Shown in pieces: positions 44,821-57,252 of a DNA stretch of 64,000 bases. A program made the position numbers and the translations under genes. The notes beneath the pieces are model-generated. The model was not told the origin of the DNA and did no database searches. It saw nothing but the letters and a program-made list of their open reading frames with translations. Origin of the DNA: Luidia sarsii (Eukaryota; Echinodermata; Asteroidea; Paxillosida; Luidiidae); NCBI GenBank assembly GCA_949987565.1, contig OX465110.1, positions 9,198,556 to 9,262,555 on the forward strand, read 5' to 3'. Positions within the stretch are counted from its first letter, which is position 1. Every line of letters starts with the position of its first letter.

Positions 44821-45544
44821 TGCCACGCAAAGTCCCGGTTGGGTATTATCGCTAGGCACCCGACATATGAATACAAGCCGACTGCAGTAAAGCAGTATAC
44901 TATAAGCATCACACGAACTACATGTATGGTTGGCAATCTCGCAACCAAGTATAACTTTTTCCATGCTTAGCAATTTTCCAGGAGCGGTCATGACCTCAGC
45001 TAATGATTTGTAGCAATTCCACTTAGATTCCAGAGGTGCGCCACGAAAGTTGATTTCTGAGCACATTTTGGACACCATGTTGGTAAGCGCTTACCCTACG
45101 CAGGCAGAAAGGCAAACATATTATTCTAGTAATACCTATAGTATAGGCCAAAGGAAAACGTACAAAATGTTGTGCATCTGTTTCACGTGGATCTCTCCTT
45201 CAGCCATTGACCCCATCTTTTCATCACGCAGTACTCGTCAACTCATTGTCAACAGACTCTCTGGCCCGCTGCTGAAGTCACCTTATCCATGCGCGGAAAC
45301 ACAGGCAGCCTGTGAAGTTGGCGGAGGAACGGTATAAACTATGGTATAAACAAGTATTGAATATCAGGGAGATTCCTGCGCTGAATGACACTTTACACCC
45401 TCGCCCGCCCATGCGTGGAAGGAGTAGGGTTCCATTGGCGCTGTAGGTAAACAAGAAAGACCAAAGTACTCTTCAGGCCGTTGCTGCGCAAAAGTTCGCG
45501 GATAATAACTGTTGTCGTCAGTGACCATTAATGTTGCGATTTAA

Positions 45545-45925
45545 CCAGCGGCGATCTCACCGCGATACATTCAGGTTCAGTATGACCGCGATATAACCGA
45601 AGACCACATCGCTGCGTTATAACCAAAGGTACATCGCCGCGATAAAACCGTAAAAGAGATCACCGCGAAATAAACGATGACATCATCACCGCGATATAAC
45701 CAAATAATTCATATTATCAACGCGATAATATCGAACGCGATATAATCGAAGGCTATATCACTGCCATATGACCGTATACGATATCGCCGCGATATGAAAA
45801 TGGAAGATATAACCGCGATAAATCCACTCGTGACGTCATAACTACGATTAAGATATGCCAGCGATAAAACGGCCATTATTAATATTATCACGATTAACCA
45901 AGGGCCAGATAGCCACGATACAACC
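45545..45925. repeat. Diverged tandem repeat of CCGCGATATAACC type
   Basis: ACCGCGATATAACCGAAGA-like units recur at irregular spacing of roughly 20-30 bp with many substitutions (CACCGCGATA, GCCGCGATAAAACC, AACGCGATATAATCG). An old, decayed minisatellite. Confidence 0.7.
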
Positions 45926-46479
45926 ACGGATGTATCCACACAATGGACTGGGATTCTGTCAAAAAATAATTAAAACAAATATTTCAAAAAGAATTATGGA
46001 GTACCGGTAATTAAACCATTATACATAATTCGTTTTACCGTGCGAATATTGTCCATCATCCATATTGTCAGGTTGCTTTCTTGCACATTAGAGACCGCGG
46101 AGATGTAATACCGTCCGCTATTTTTTTTATGACTAGGCCTACATCGATTTTCCTGGGTCACATCCATGAATCATTCCCCACTTGCGTTAAGAAGTTGACG
46201 TCGCTGACATACTCGGTCATAAAATGGTCTATCCATGCACACGCAGCGCTAAAGCTACCTGCAAATATAGCCCCCGGAATGGCCTCTAGGACTCATCGAG
46301 GTCTATACGCCTTGTACCGTGTTTACACTGGATCCCCCCAGCGGGCGATCACATGATGCATGTCAAAAGGACTCTGATCCACGCGGCGTCATACCCTGGA
46401 CCCTGACCTCGCATGGAACAACGGAAGCAGTCTCCAAAGGTCGCGGAGGTCAGTAATCATGCGCAGGAGAACGTCAGAT

Positions 46480-47467
46480 AAACCAGATAAAGTAGTAGGT
46501 GCTACTAGCCAGATAAAGTAGTTATTGCTACTAACCAGATGAAGTAGCTGTTGCTACTAACCAGATGAAGTAGCTGTTGCTACTAACCAGATAAAGTAGT
46601 TATTGCTACTAACCAGATGAAGTAGCTGTTGCTACTAACCAGATGAAGTAGCTGTTGCTATTAACCAGATGAAGTAGCTGTTGCTACTAACCAGATAAAG
46701 TAGTTATTGCTACTAACCAGATGAAGTAGCTGTTGCTACTAACCAGATGAAGTAGCTGTTGCTATTAACCAGATGAAGTAGCTGTTGCTACTAACCAGAT
46801 AAAGTAGTTATTGCTACTAACCAGATGAAGTAGCTGTTGCTACTAACCAGATGAAGTAGCTGTTGCTACTAACCAGATGAAGTAGCTGTTGCTACTAACC
46901 AGATAAAGTAGTTATTGCTACTAACCAGATGAAGTAGCTGTTGCTACTAACCAGATGAAGTAGCTGTTGCTATTAACCAGATGAAGTAGCTGTTGCTACT
47001 AACCAGATAAAGTAGTTATTGCTACTAACCAGATGAAGTAGCTGTTGCTACTAACCAGATGAAGTAGCTGTTGCTACTAACCAGATGAAGTAGCTGTTGC
47101 TACTAACCAGATGAAGTGGCTGTTGTTACTAACCAGATGAAGTAGCTGTTGCTACTAACCAGATTAAGTAGTTGTTGCTACTAACCAGATGAAGTAGCTG
47201 TTGCTACTAACCGGGTAAAGTAGTCGTTGCTACAACCAGATAAAGTAGCTGTTGCTACTAACCACATAAAGTAGTCGCTGCTACTATCCAGATAAAGTAG
47301 CTGTTGCTACTAACCAGATGAAATAACTGTTGCTACTAACCAGATGAAGTAGTTATTGCTACTAACCAGATAAATCAGTTGTTGCTACTAACCAGATGAA
47401 GTAGCTGTTGCTACTAACCAGATGAAGTAGTTATTGCTACTAACCAGATAAAGTAGCTGTTGCTACA
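46480..47467. repeat. 26-bp minisatellite with a hairpin in each unit
   Basis: About 38 units of AACCAGATGAAGTAGCTGTT + GCTACT. AGTAGC and GCTACT are reverse complements around a TGTT loop, so each unit can form a 6-bp stem. A variant unit (AGATAAAGTAGTTATTGCT) recurs at 46590, 46694, 46798, 46902 and 47006, exactly every 104 bp (four units), showing a higher-order repeat. Units diverge towards the right end. Confidence 0.95.
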
Positions 47468-48064
47468 TTCGCCTGTTTTATCACTTTGGCAATATATTAG
47501 TTTAATACCTATACTGCAAAACAGCAAAAGGGTGGAAACGAGCATAAATCTCCAATAGGCCACCATTTGTCATGATCCTCGTATAATAATAAAACAAAAG
47601 CCTCTTGACATGCTCAAAATACTTGAAGCCCTTGTCACACAACCAGCCATTTCCCAGGGAAGTAAAAGCCATTATATAATTTCCATTTTGAAGCTGTTTC
47701 AGGGGACTAAATAGGCATAAGCAGGGGCAAGATTGTTATTGTAGTGTGAGAAGATTTAGTTTGCCTATATTTCAGGAGGATATTTCTGGAATTTATAGAA
47801 GTCTAAAAACAGTAGTGAAAAGGCAATGGATTTTCACTTATTTGAAAAAGCACTCATAATCAACATGTTCACAGATTTGTCATGACATGTACAATGTACT
47901 TTTGGTTCAGACAAAAAGGAAATGCTAATACATGTACTGTACTTCTTAACGATAGTGTACAATAGCTTCATTTGAGTCTAAAAGACTGTTGTAGTCACAA
48001 AGTGGCACTTGATTTCCAATCCTTACTCCCCCACCTCCAAAAAACTCCTCAGAGTAAGCGAATG

Positions 48065-48102
48065 TAGACATGTAGACAGACAGACAGACAGACAGACAGA
48101 CA
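48065..48102. repeat. (GACA) microsatellite
   Basis: ACAGACAGACAGACAGACAG, about seven tandem tetranucleotides. Confidence 0.9.
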
Positions 48103-48349
48103 ACCAAAAGGTCAGAGAGTAAATCAATTGAATGCTAAAGCATCAGAGTCTGTTAAAGAAAGTTGTTAAAAACAAACCACACGTCCTCACTCCTCAATTC
48201 TGTACTTGGCTGCCACTCAGCTCAGAGTTTTATCCCAAAATCTTATTTCTACTCATCTCTGACTCATCGGAGCATTCTGTTTTCATACATCTGCATATCT
48301 CCATTGCTTACTGCCATGGTAAGTTTGATTATAGGATACCTTACTGATA

Positions 48350-48545
48350 TATGTAGGGCACAATTTCATGAAAATCTGCTAGCAGGAAAACTCTCCCTTG
48401 TGCACACAGGATTACAAACCACATAGTGATGTGATGCCGACTGTACTTGACTTGTATTCCACCATTCTTAGCTGAGCATGAAACAAAAGAGAAGTTTGGG
48501 TTTGCAAGGTGATCAGATAAATCATGACTTTTCGTGCTTAAAGGC
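48350..48545 (+). mobile_element. MITE-like repeat M5, copy 2
   Basis: CAATTTCATGAAAATCTGCT, CATGAAACAAAAGAGAAGTT, TGGGTTTGCAAGGTGATCAG and TCGTGCTTAAAGGCCCAAT occur in the same order as at 60935-61145. Confidence 0.65.
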
Positions 48546-48775
48546 CCAATACAACATTGGGAAGATCGGGAAACATCGATGTCCACAGATTTCCTTCTAA
48601 TTTACACAGTTTGTAGATGGTCATGATAGAATCTTCATGTTGAAATCTTACGGTCTGGGATGCTGTCCTTTTCGAGAAATATTCACTCAAACATCGACAA
48701 CATTGCTTTTTTTTAGAATGTTTGATGATTTAACACACAAACTGAGGTAATCGTTTTACCTTTACCGATGTCGTA
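48535..48775 (+). mobile_element. Dispersed repeat M6, copy 1
   Basis: AAGATCGGGAAACATC, TAATTTACACAGTTTGTAGA, TGGTCATGATAGAA and AGAAATATTCACTCAAAC recur in order at 57585-57745. Confidence 0.65.
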
Positions 48776-49234
48776 TAGGGCCTTTAAGCGAATATTGGCA
48801 CTTAAGTGGCTGTATGCAATTGGCCCCAGGTTCCTTGCAGGTAATATTTACCTCTGTCACATTAGACACAATACATGCTTCCCCAAGATGATCAATTGTC
48901 AAATCTGCCTCCCACTTCCCCAGCACGTACCCAGGAATGTAGAACCTATTTACAACCTTAAAGGCAAACTCTTCACATGTACAATACATGCCACAACACA
49001 GGGAACTGAACAAGAAACAAGAAAGATAAAAACGGGAGTGCCATTTATCTAGATTTACACAACAATGGACGACTGGAAAAGATGTCTCTGTGGGAAAAGC
49101 TGTACAAAACAAGTGCTATAAGGTGTGACTGCTGCCCAAAAGAGTTACTGCCTAAGTTACTGCAATGATACTAGTTTGACTGGGCCACTGACATAACACT
49201 TAAAGATTTTCGAAATCTGGACAAATCTCACAGG

Positions 49235-49380
49235 AACTGATGTTTAGATCCCTGCCAGACCCTGGTGACCCTAGCAAGAAGGTCCCGCTAGCATAAGAAT
49301 ATCCGACCCTGTGAAGGATTCTCATTCCTATATTTTAAGTCATTCAAGCAAGAAACAATTTGCAACATAATTTTTTCATC
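49235..49380. mobile_element. Old foldback element
   Basis: Diverged arms GAACTGATGTTTAGATCCCT and AAGGTCCCGCTAGCATAAGA, with AAGAAACAATTTGCAAC at the right edge. Confidence 0.4.
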
Positions 49381-50068
49381 ACTCTTAGATTGTTAGATAC
49401 CCAGGCATATATAGACGCTTGCTTTTGCTTTTGCTTTCATCAGCCAAACAGCCATCTATAGTTCCTAAGAGAGAGGTAGCAGTACTTATATCAGCGGTAG
49501 CAATACCAGACCTTCTGCCTAGTTTCTATGGATTTGAATCATCTATAGAGACAGGACATCTGGTCCACAGTACAAGCTTCCAGTGCTGACAAGCAAGATC
49601 CTCTTACAGTTACACCCCCCCAACACAGATTCCCTTGTTACATCTGCACTAAGCAAAACCTCTTGAGACCAAGAAACAGACCGGCGAGTCATCTTGAACT
49701 TGTAGAGCACCAAGCACTTGTAATTCCTTTGCCAGAACTTCAAAGGAAACGACTCTAACCTCCCACCCTCACACAATTGTCACCAACCGGTCAAGACACT
49801 TTCATGTTGTGCATGCACGCACTGCAGGATTTAAGAAAACTTCCGGCATCAATTGGGGCAGAAAGCATTCCGGGGTGTGAAGGCGGAATCGGCACGCCTG
49901 GTCTACTCCAGGGCAATGACTCCTTGGGTTCAGGACAGCCCCCCCCCTCCGGGCTCATGTTCAGTGTCTGGGCCCCTCATTGCTACCACAACATATCAGC
50001 TTTCACCAAAGTATGTGGTCTCCACTGCTGCCAGCCTGCACTGTGTCTGCTGCCCTCTTTTGTTGACT

Positions 50069-50103
50069 TCAAGTCATCATGATGAAATTGGTCTTGCAGT
50101 GGA
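50069..50103 (-). CDS. NELFCD: NELFCD terminal exon, 35 nt coding
   Basis: Acceptor GCCCACAG. It completes a split Val, then [10 protein letters not shown] and TGA (50071-50069), matching the conserved HCKSNFIMV C-terminus of the family. Too short to be found as an ORF. Confidence 0.88.
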
Positions 50104-53100
50104 CTGTGGGCGAACAAAAAGGTAGAGTGAGAGCCTTACATCCGGGCAATGTTCATTACTCATTAAGTCAACGTACTTGAATGTTATTAGGTAAGAACAA
50201 AGGTCATACTGAGTAGCCACTCAGCTAACATTAACCATCATATTGGAGGTTGAACTGTCAATATGCCAAAGGTCCAAAAGTAGGCTCTTTTCAAATTTGT
50301 GATGGGCTCTGCAATAATGAGTCGCATAGGGGTAAAATCATGATCAGGGAGTTATACCACAAAGTCTCCTTTTAGTTGAAGAAAATATGGAGACTAACGA
50401 AGCACTATTAAAAAACATTCTAATTTTCAATAGAACTGTTCACCTCCTTCACAACTCTCAGGAATGAGAAGCCACAGATTTTTGAAGAGCAAGGCACATT
50501 TTACCACTGTTTCTGTAAAAAAACTCCCATCTCCAAAAATTTATATAAATGTCCTGTTTGGACTGGACTTTGGACGTGGTAACTCTCTTCTCTACAGTTG
50601 TACAGACTCTAATCCAGAGAAACTGCAATGACTGCAAAACCGTGCTGCATGCCTTTTATTTGCTGCTGACAGGCGTGTATATGCCTCCCCACTGCTCACA
50701 CAACTACTGGCTTCCTGTTCAGCAAAGAATGACTTTAAAAAAATACTCTCTTCATCTTCAAAATGTCTCCACCAAACATTACCTCAGTACCTTGAGAACC
50801 TCATTCAGCTCAACATATCTGGCCAACCTGGCCTTCGTTCCTGCCATGATGCTACGCTACTATCAGTGCCAAGAACTAGACAAAGCCTTCACAATTGCTG
50901 GCCCGAAGGTTTGGAACACTATACCCATCGACATCAGGTCACTTGACACCATTCCGTCGTTTAAAAAGCAAATGAAAACCGACTTGTATCCTGTTTCCCT
51001 TTGATATGTCTATGGCCGTATTTGAAACGAAGACTTAGGCTCAGACTTAGGCTTCGGTAATATTTTATCTTACTTGGTATAATATCACAGGCATCTAAAA
51101 GCAAGCATTTGGCAGAAGTTTCTTGGTAAATACTCTGTACCTATCGAGACAACAAACCTTTAAATTCGGAAACAAACCACAACCTGGATTTTCAGGTTTT
51201 GTCAGACGGAGAGGAAGCCTGAGCCCGAGCCTAAGCCTTCATGTTTCTAATTATCTTGTGTTGCTTAGCGCCATGATCTAGATGGAATGGCACTCTACAA
51301 ATCCTGTTATCAGCATTATTACAGCCTTAAATTATTACAGTCTTAAACTCACCGATGAAGTTGGAGACCGGGTCTTTGCCGTCTTCGTTCCTCAGTGTGC
51401 CTGTAATATCCTGGTTCTCAATGATTGGCAGAAAGAGTTGCACAAAGTCTGAGGTGTATGGAGGGGCCACCATGTCAAGCACCTGAAAGAAGTCACACAC
51501 ACACACACAAAAGTAACAATTTGAAAATATAAAAAAGCTGAATTATCCTGCGGACATGATGTAGGATTTAGAGCTTGCAGACAGCTCTGTAAACACAGCC
51601 GAGTTGGGAGTAGTTTCAGTACAAATAAAGATATCTTGCAGAAGATTTCACAGAAGATTACACTGGTGTGCAAATGTTTGTAAAGGTGTGATCAATAAAG
51701 AAATCATTGACACATTTCAACCAATGTTTTCATGACATCATGACATCTGATCAATGCACCTGATGATAGATATAACCTGATGTTTGCGTCAAGGAGAATG
51801 TAATTCAACGAGGGTTGCCCTGATAAGACTTGAAGTTTTGCATGGTGGAACAACTTAGTGGAAGGGTTGCCCTGCTCAACGTGATAAGCATCGAGTGCTC
51901 AGTGCTTTGATGACAAAATTTCAGGCAGCGCGGGCGGGATTCAAACACACGACTACCGCTTTATAGCGTCTTAACCACTTGACCACCGAGCTGGTCGAGG
52001 TCGTGTGGTAAATTTGAATATTGTATAGCACCGGGTACTGCCTTGCACAATAGATAGAACATGATGTTTGTGTCAAGGAGAATGTAATTCAATGAGGGTT
52101 TGCCCTGCTCGACGTGATAAGCACTGAGCACTCAGTGCTTATCAGAGCAGGGCAAACCCTCATTTAATTACACCTGTTGATCTGACCCATATACAAATAA
52201 AACACATAATTATGAGGAACTAAAATCTGACATTTGCACATCTGATCAACGCAACTTATGACCTGACCTTCTTACAACTGACCAAAGAACTTCAAACCAT
52301 CACACATCGGGCTACCACACAACTGACCACTTCACATATGACCATTTTACACCTGACCGCCACACGTCTTACCACCACACATCTGACCACCACACATCTG
52401 ACCACCACACACCTGACCACCACACATCTTACCACCACACATCTGACCACCACACATCTGACCACCACACACCTGAACACCACAAACCTGACCACCACAC
52501 ATCTGACCACCACACATCTTACCACCACACATCTGACCACCACACATCTGACCACCACACATCTGACCACCACACACCTGACCACCACAAACCTGACTAC
52601 CACACATCTGACCACCACACACCTGACCGCCACACATCTGACCGCCACACATCTGACCACCACACATCTGACCACCATACATCTGACCACCACACATCTG
52701 ACCACCACACATCAGACCATCACACATCTGACCACCACACACCTGACCACCACGCACCTGACCACCACACATCTGACCACCACACACCTGACCGCCACAC
52801 ATCTGACCGCCACACATCTGACCACAACACATCTGACCGCCACACACCTGACCACCACACACCCCAGACCACCACACATCTGACCACCACACATCTGACA
52901 ACCACACACCTGACCACCACACATCTGACCACCACACACCTGACCACCACACACCTGACCACCACACATCTGACCACCACACACCTGACCACTACACACC
53001 TGACCGCCACACACCTGACCGCCACACACCTGACCACCACACATCTGACCACCACACACCTGACCACCACACACCTGACCACCACACACCTGACCACCAC

Positions 53101-56100
53101 ACATCTGACCACCACACACCTGACCACTACACACCTGACCGCCACACACCTGACCGCCACACACCTGACCACCACACACCTGACCGCCACACATCTGACC
53201 ACCACAAACCTGACCACCACACACCTGACCACCACACATCTGACCACCACACACCTGACCGCCACACATCTGACCACCACACACCTGACCACCACACACC
53301 TGACCACCACACACCTGACCACCACACATCTGACCACCACACATCTGACCACCACACATCAGACCACCACACATCTGACCACCACAAACCTGACCGCCAC
53401 ACATCTGACCACCATACATCTTACCACCACACACCTGACCACCACACATCTGACCACCACACACCTGACCACCACACACCTGACCACCACACATCTGACC
53501 ACCACACACCTGACCACTACACACCTGACCGCCACACACCTGACCGCCACACACCTGACCACTACACACCTGACCGCCACACACCTGACCGCCACACACC
53601 TGACCACCACACACCTGACCGCCACACATCTGACCACCACACACCTGACCACCACACACCTGACCACCACACACCTGACCACCACACATCTGACCACCAC
53701 ACATCTGACCACCACACATCTGACCACCACACATCAGACCACCACACATCTGACCACCACAAACCTGACCGCCACACATCTGACCACCATACATCTTACC
53801 ACCACACACCTGACCACCACACATCTGACCACCACACACCTGACCACCACACACCTGACCACCACACATCTGACCACCACACACCTGACCACTACACACC
53901 TGACCGCCACACACCTGACCGCCACACACCTGACCACCACACACCTGACCACCACACATCTGACCACCACACAGTCACACACCTGACCACCACACACCTG
54001 ACCACCACACACCTGACCACCACACATCTTACCACCACACATCTGACCACCACACATCTGACCTGACCACCACACACCTGACCACCACACATCTGACCAC
54101 CACACACCTGACCGCCACACATCTGACCACACATCTGACCACCACACATCTGACCACCACACATCTGACCACCATGTATCTGACACACAGAAAACTGACC
54201 ATTGCACAGCTGGCTGTTCCCCCTCGGACATTCTCACCTCAGTAACAAAGTGTCGAATGAGCGACATATCCGTGTCCAATTCGTCCACACACTTTGCAAT
54301 ATATTGGACAACCGGCACAACAAAGCCTTTACTAAGAAGGTGAACCATGCGATCTAAGATGGTCTTCTTCAGCTCCATCTGGATCAAAGAAATCATGATC
54401 TTGTCTTGAGTTGAAATTGTGAAAATACATCAGTAAAATTTAATCAAAGCAAATTATCATCCAATGATTAGTTTATACTAATATACTGCATGTTCATCAA
54501 TGTACAAATCCACACACCTGGCCCAAAAAAAAATTGACAAATAGAAAAATCTGTAACTAGTGAATAAGGGGCAGTCACGTATTGGAAGACTATGGATTAA
54601 AACTGCGAGAATTTGAGGAAAATTGTGACACTACTTCTATGCTGTGGCTACACATAACAGCATGGCAGCCACAACAGCCTTTCCACTGATCTTGGATAAG
54701 CTTTGGACAGGCCAGTCTCAAATTCAAACCACAGAATAGTTTAGGAGTGTCATTAAACTGGTCTAGCTTCCTTAGCTCAGAGGGAAAAAATTAGAGATTT
54801 GGTGCGCAGTTGTGGGAAGGGCAACCCATGATAGAGGTTGTATTTATAGATGACATTGTCAGAAAAAGAGCCAAGCATCTGGCATGGATAGTTGGCAGAC
54901 AGAAAAATGACACTGAAGGGCAACAGACTATACAGCCTCCGAGGGCATAATGAGGAATCTACTCCAAAAGTCCTTTTCTTGTAAACGATGTCGAAAGTCA
55001 AAGTATTGTCAAAATGCATGTCAAAACCATTGTCAATTTGTTTACATTTTAGGAAAGCTTATGTATAAGAGAATTATCTGTCTGAAGGAATTTTTCAATA
55101 AAGGTATAATATTGAAAAATTGAGGAATTTTTAAGTGTGCCGGCATACTTTAGAGCCGTTTTTCTCAAAAAGTGGTTTCCATGACTGCGCGTTGACTCGT
55201 CGTATTTCTCGGTCGTAACTTTGGATTTCAGCAACGTATGGAAATAATGTTGACATCATTTGAAAGGTAATCTTTACCGTGGTGGGAAAATCTTGAAAAA
55301 TCAAATTTGGACGAGAATCCTCATTTTGCCGTACCGGGTCACATATGTCTCACCTGGACAAGAACATCAAGTTGGGGGTAAGGGTCTTGAAACAAGCGCA
55401 CTAGAAGCTCCAAGACCTTGCCGTGGATCAGAGGATGGCAGTTAACAACCTAGAGAGAATCCAAAACAATTCTGTTAACATTTGAAAAAGTCACTCTCGT
55501 CTGGCTCCCCGACCCCTACACAGATAGACGGACGGCCACCATCTAAGGGCTGTATCGCCCAGAGAGTAAGAGTGCAGGTACTCTACATTCAGACAGAAGT
55601 CTCGGGTTCAAGTCCCGGTCCAGTCAGATTTTTAACGCCATTTTTCAAAATGTTTACACTTTTCCCAGTCAGTCTTCCATTTCAAAAAAAGACCAGAGTT
55701 AATATCTGGACAGACCACAATTATACAAATCCTGAAAGGGTGGACATGCTGATGATTTCTCAGTCCTCGCATGACCAAGGCAGACGGTTACTCTAAGGAT
55801 TAAGACGTCAGGTCCCCACTACTTTTTCAGGACTAACCTTTGCAAGCTACATCACATTAACACAGTTCAAAATTGACGTATGAAAGCCGCTCTCCATGAA
55901 ACACACAACGTCCTTGACTGACACAATGAAAGCATGGATCTACTGATAAAAAACACACAGCTGCATTTTCTAATGATCCAAGTACGGTACAGGAAAATTT
56001 ACTGAAAACATTTCAACAATTTGAAAGAAAATGGCAAAGATAATTTAATAATTTAATAGGATAAAGATAATTTGACTGGACTGAGCTATCCAGCTGTACT

Positions 56101-57220
56101 TGAAAACATTTAATTGGTCATTTGCTTATTATCGTAGGCTTTTGAGATAAAACAGTTGCTTTAACCCTGGAAATGATACTCTGTATGAGGCCATACTAGG
56201 CTGGACTAGGGATAATGACAGATATACCGGTACTGCCTGGAAAACACATGCACAACTCCTACCATGTTTTCTCTGCTGTAAAATAATGTTCTCACTACTA
56301 AAAAAAGAAGTCAATAACAGAATACTGATCACCAAGGAGAGGTGTGACTTGCCTCATCAAGAACGATGAGATGAAGTGGCGTGTGGTCGGTGATGCGTTG
56401 AAAGTAGGCTGGATCTAAGACAGTCTTGTCCACCCAATATAAGACACCAAGAGCCACCACAGGGTACCTTTAAGACAGGCAGAATTACTTTGACATCATT
56501 TCAACATATTACAGACATTTGTTGCGAGTTTCATAGCAAGAGAATGTTTTTTAGAGAAACAAAAAAGAAAGCTGGGTATTGGAGGAACAAAAGGATCTGG
56601 CAAGGCATTGCAATAAGAGACAGGAAGCTGGCTTTGTGATTAGAAAAGAGACCATTGGTATATAAACAAGACTTATCATACAAGGGACTGTGGAAGGACG
56701 CTGTGGATTGGTGTCAACTGAGTGTAAACTTTAGTATAAATGTAGAGAGGTTTGGGGTGGTGTACTTTGTATGCAAAATACTGAATTCAGTGAGGATCAG
56801 AGTGAATTGTAAGGTGTGCCTGGAGCCAGATAGACACTGGAGAGAGAAAGACAGAGAGAGAAAGATAGAAAGAGAGACAGAGAAAGAGAGAAAGAGAAAG
56901 AGAGAAAGAGAAAGAGAGAGAGAGAAATAGAGAGAGAGAAAGAGGGGGAGGGAGAGAGAGAGAAAGAGTGAGAGAAAGAGAGAGAGAGCAGGAGAATGAG
57001 AGAGGGGAGAGAGAGGAAAAAAGAAAGAGAGGAAGAGAGAGAATGAGAGAGAGAGTGAGAGACAGAGAGACAGAGAAAGAGAGAGAAAGAGAAAGAGAGA
57101 CAGAGAAAGAGAGACAGAGAGGGAGGGAGAGGGAGGTAGAGAGAAAGAGAGAAAGAGACAGAATAAGAGAGGGGGAGAGAGAGAGAACAAGAGAGGAAGA
57201 GAGAGAATGAGAGAAAGAGG

Positions 57221-57252
<32 letters not shown>

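Larger units (their letters stand above)
40130..50068. other. Intergenic region between the P450 start and NELFCD end
   Basis: About 10 kb with the P450 promoter on its left side. It holds a LINE remnant (41757-42075), a diverged GCGATATAACC-type repeat (45545-45925), the 26-bp hairpin minisatellite (46480-47467) and MITE-like copies (48.35-48.77 kb). Short frames are present but none is convincing. Most of 40.1-46 kb is CpG-rich. No clear TATA box was identified upstream of 40129. Confidence 0.5.
50104..51352. other. Last NELFCD intron with nested mobile elements
   Basis: Mostly filled by a LINE remnant on the opposite strand (50540-51325), into which a MITE-like M1 copy (51012-51245) has inserted. 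Confidence 0.65.

Noticed and set aside
44815..45078. An 87-codon Cys-containing frame in the intergenic region
   Set aside because: No motif, no splice signals in phase, and part of the neighbourhood is a diverged repeat.
46480..47467. CRISPR-like appearance of regularly spaced repeats
   Set aside because: Units are contiguous with no unique spacers, no cas genes are present, and the window is animal DNA.
52712..53959. A 415-codon frame rich in Cys, Gly and Gln on the - strand, and other long frames in the same region
   Set aside because: It is a by-product of the 15-bp minisatellite: the period is divisible by three, so several frames stay open and give pentapeptide repeats. It lies within a NELFCD intron.
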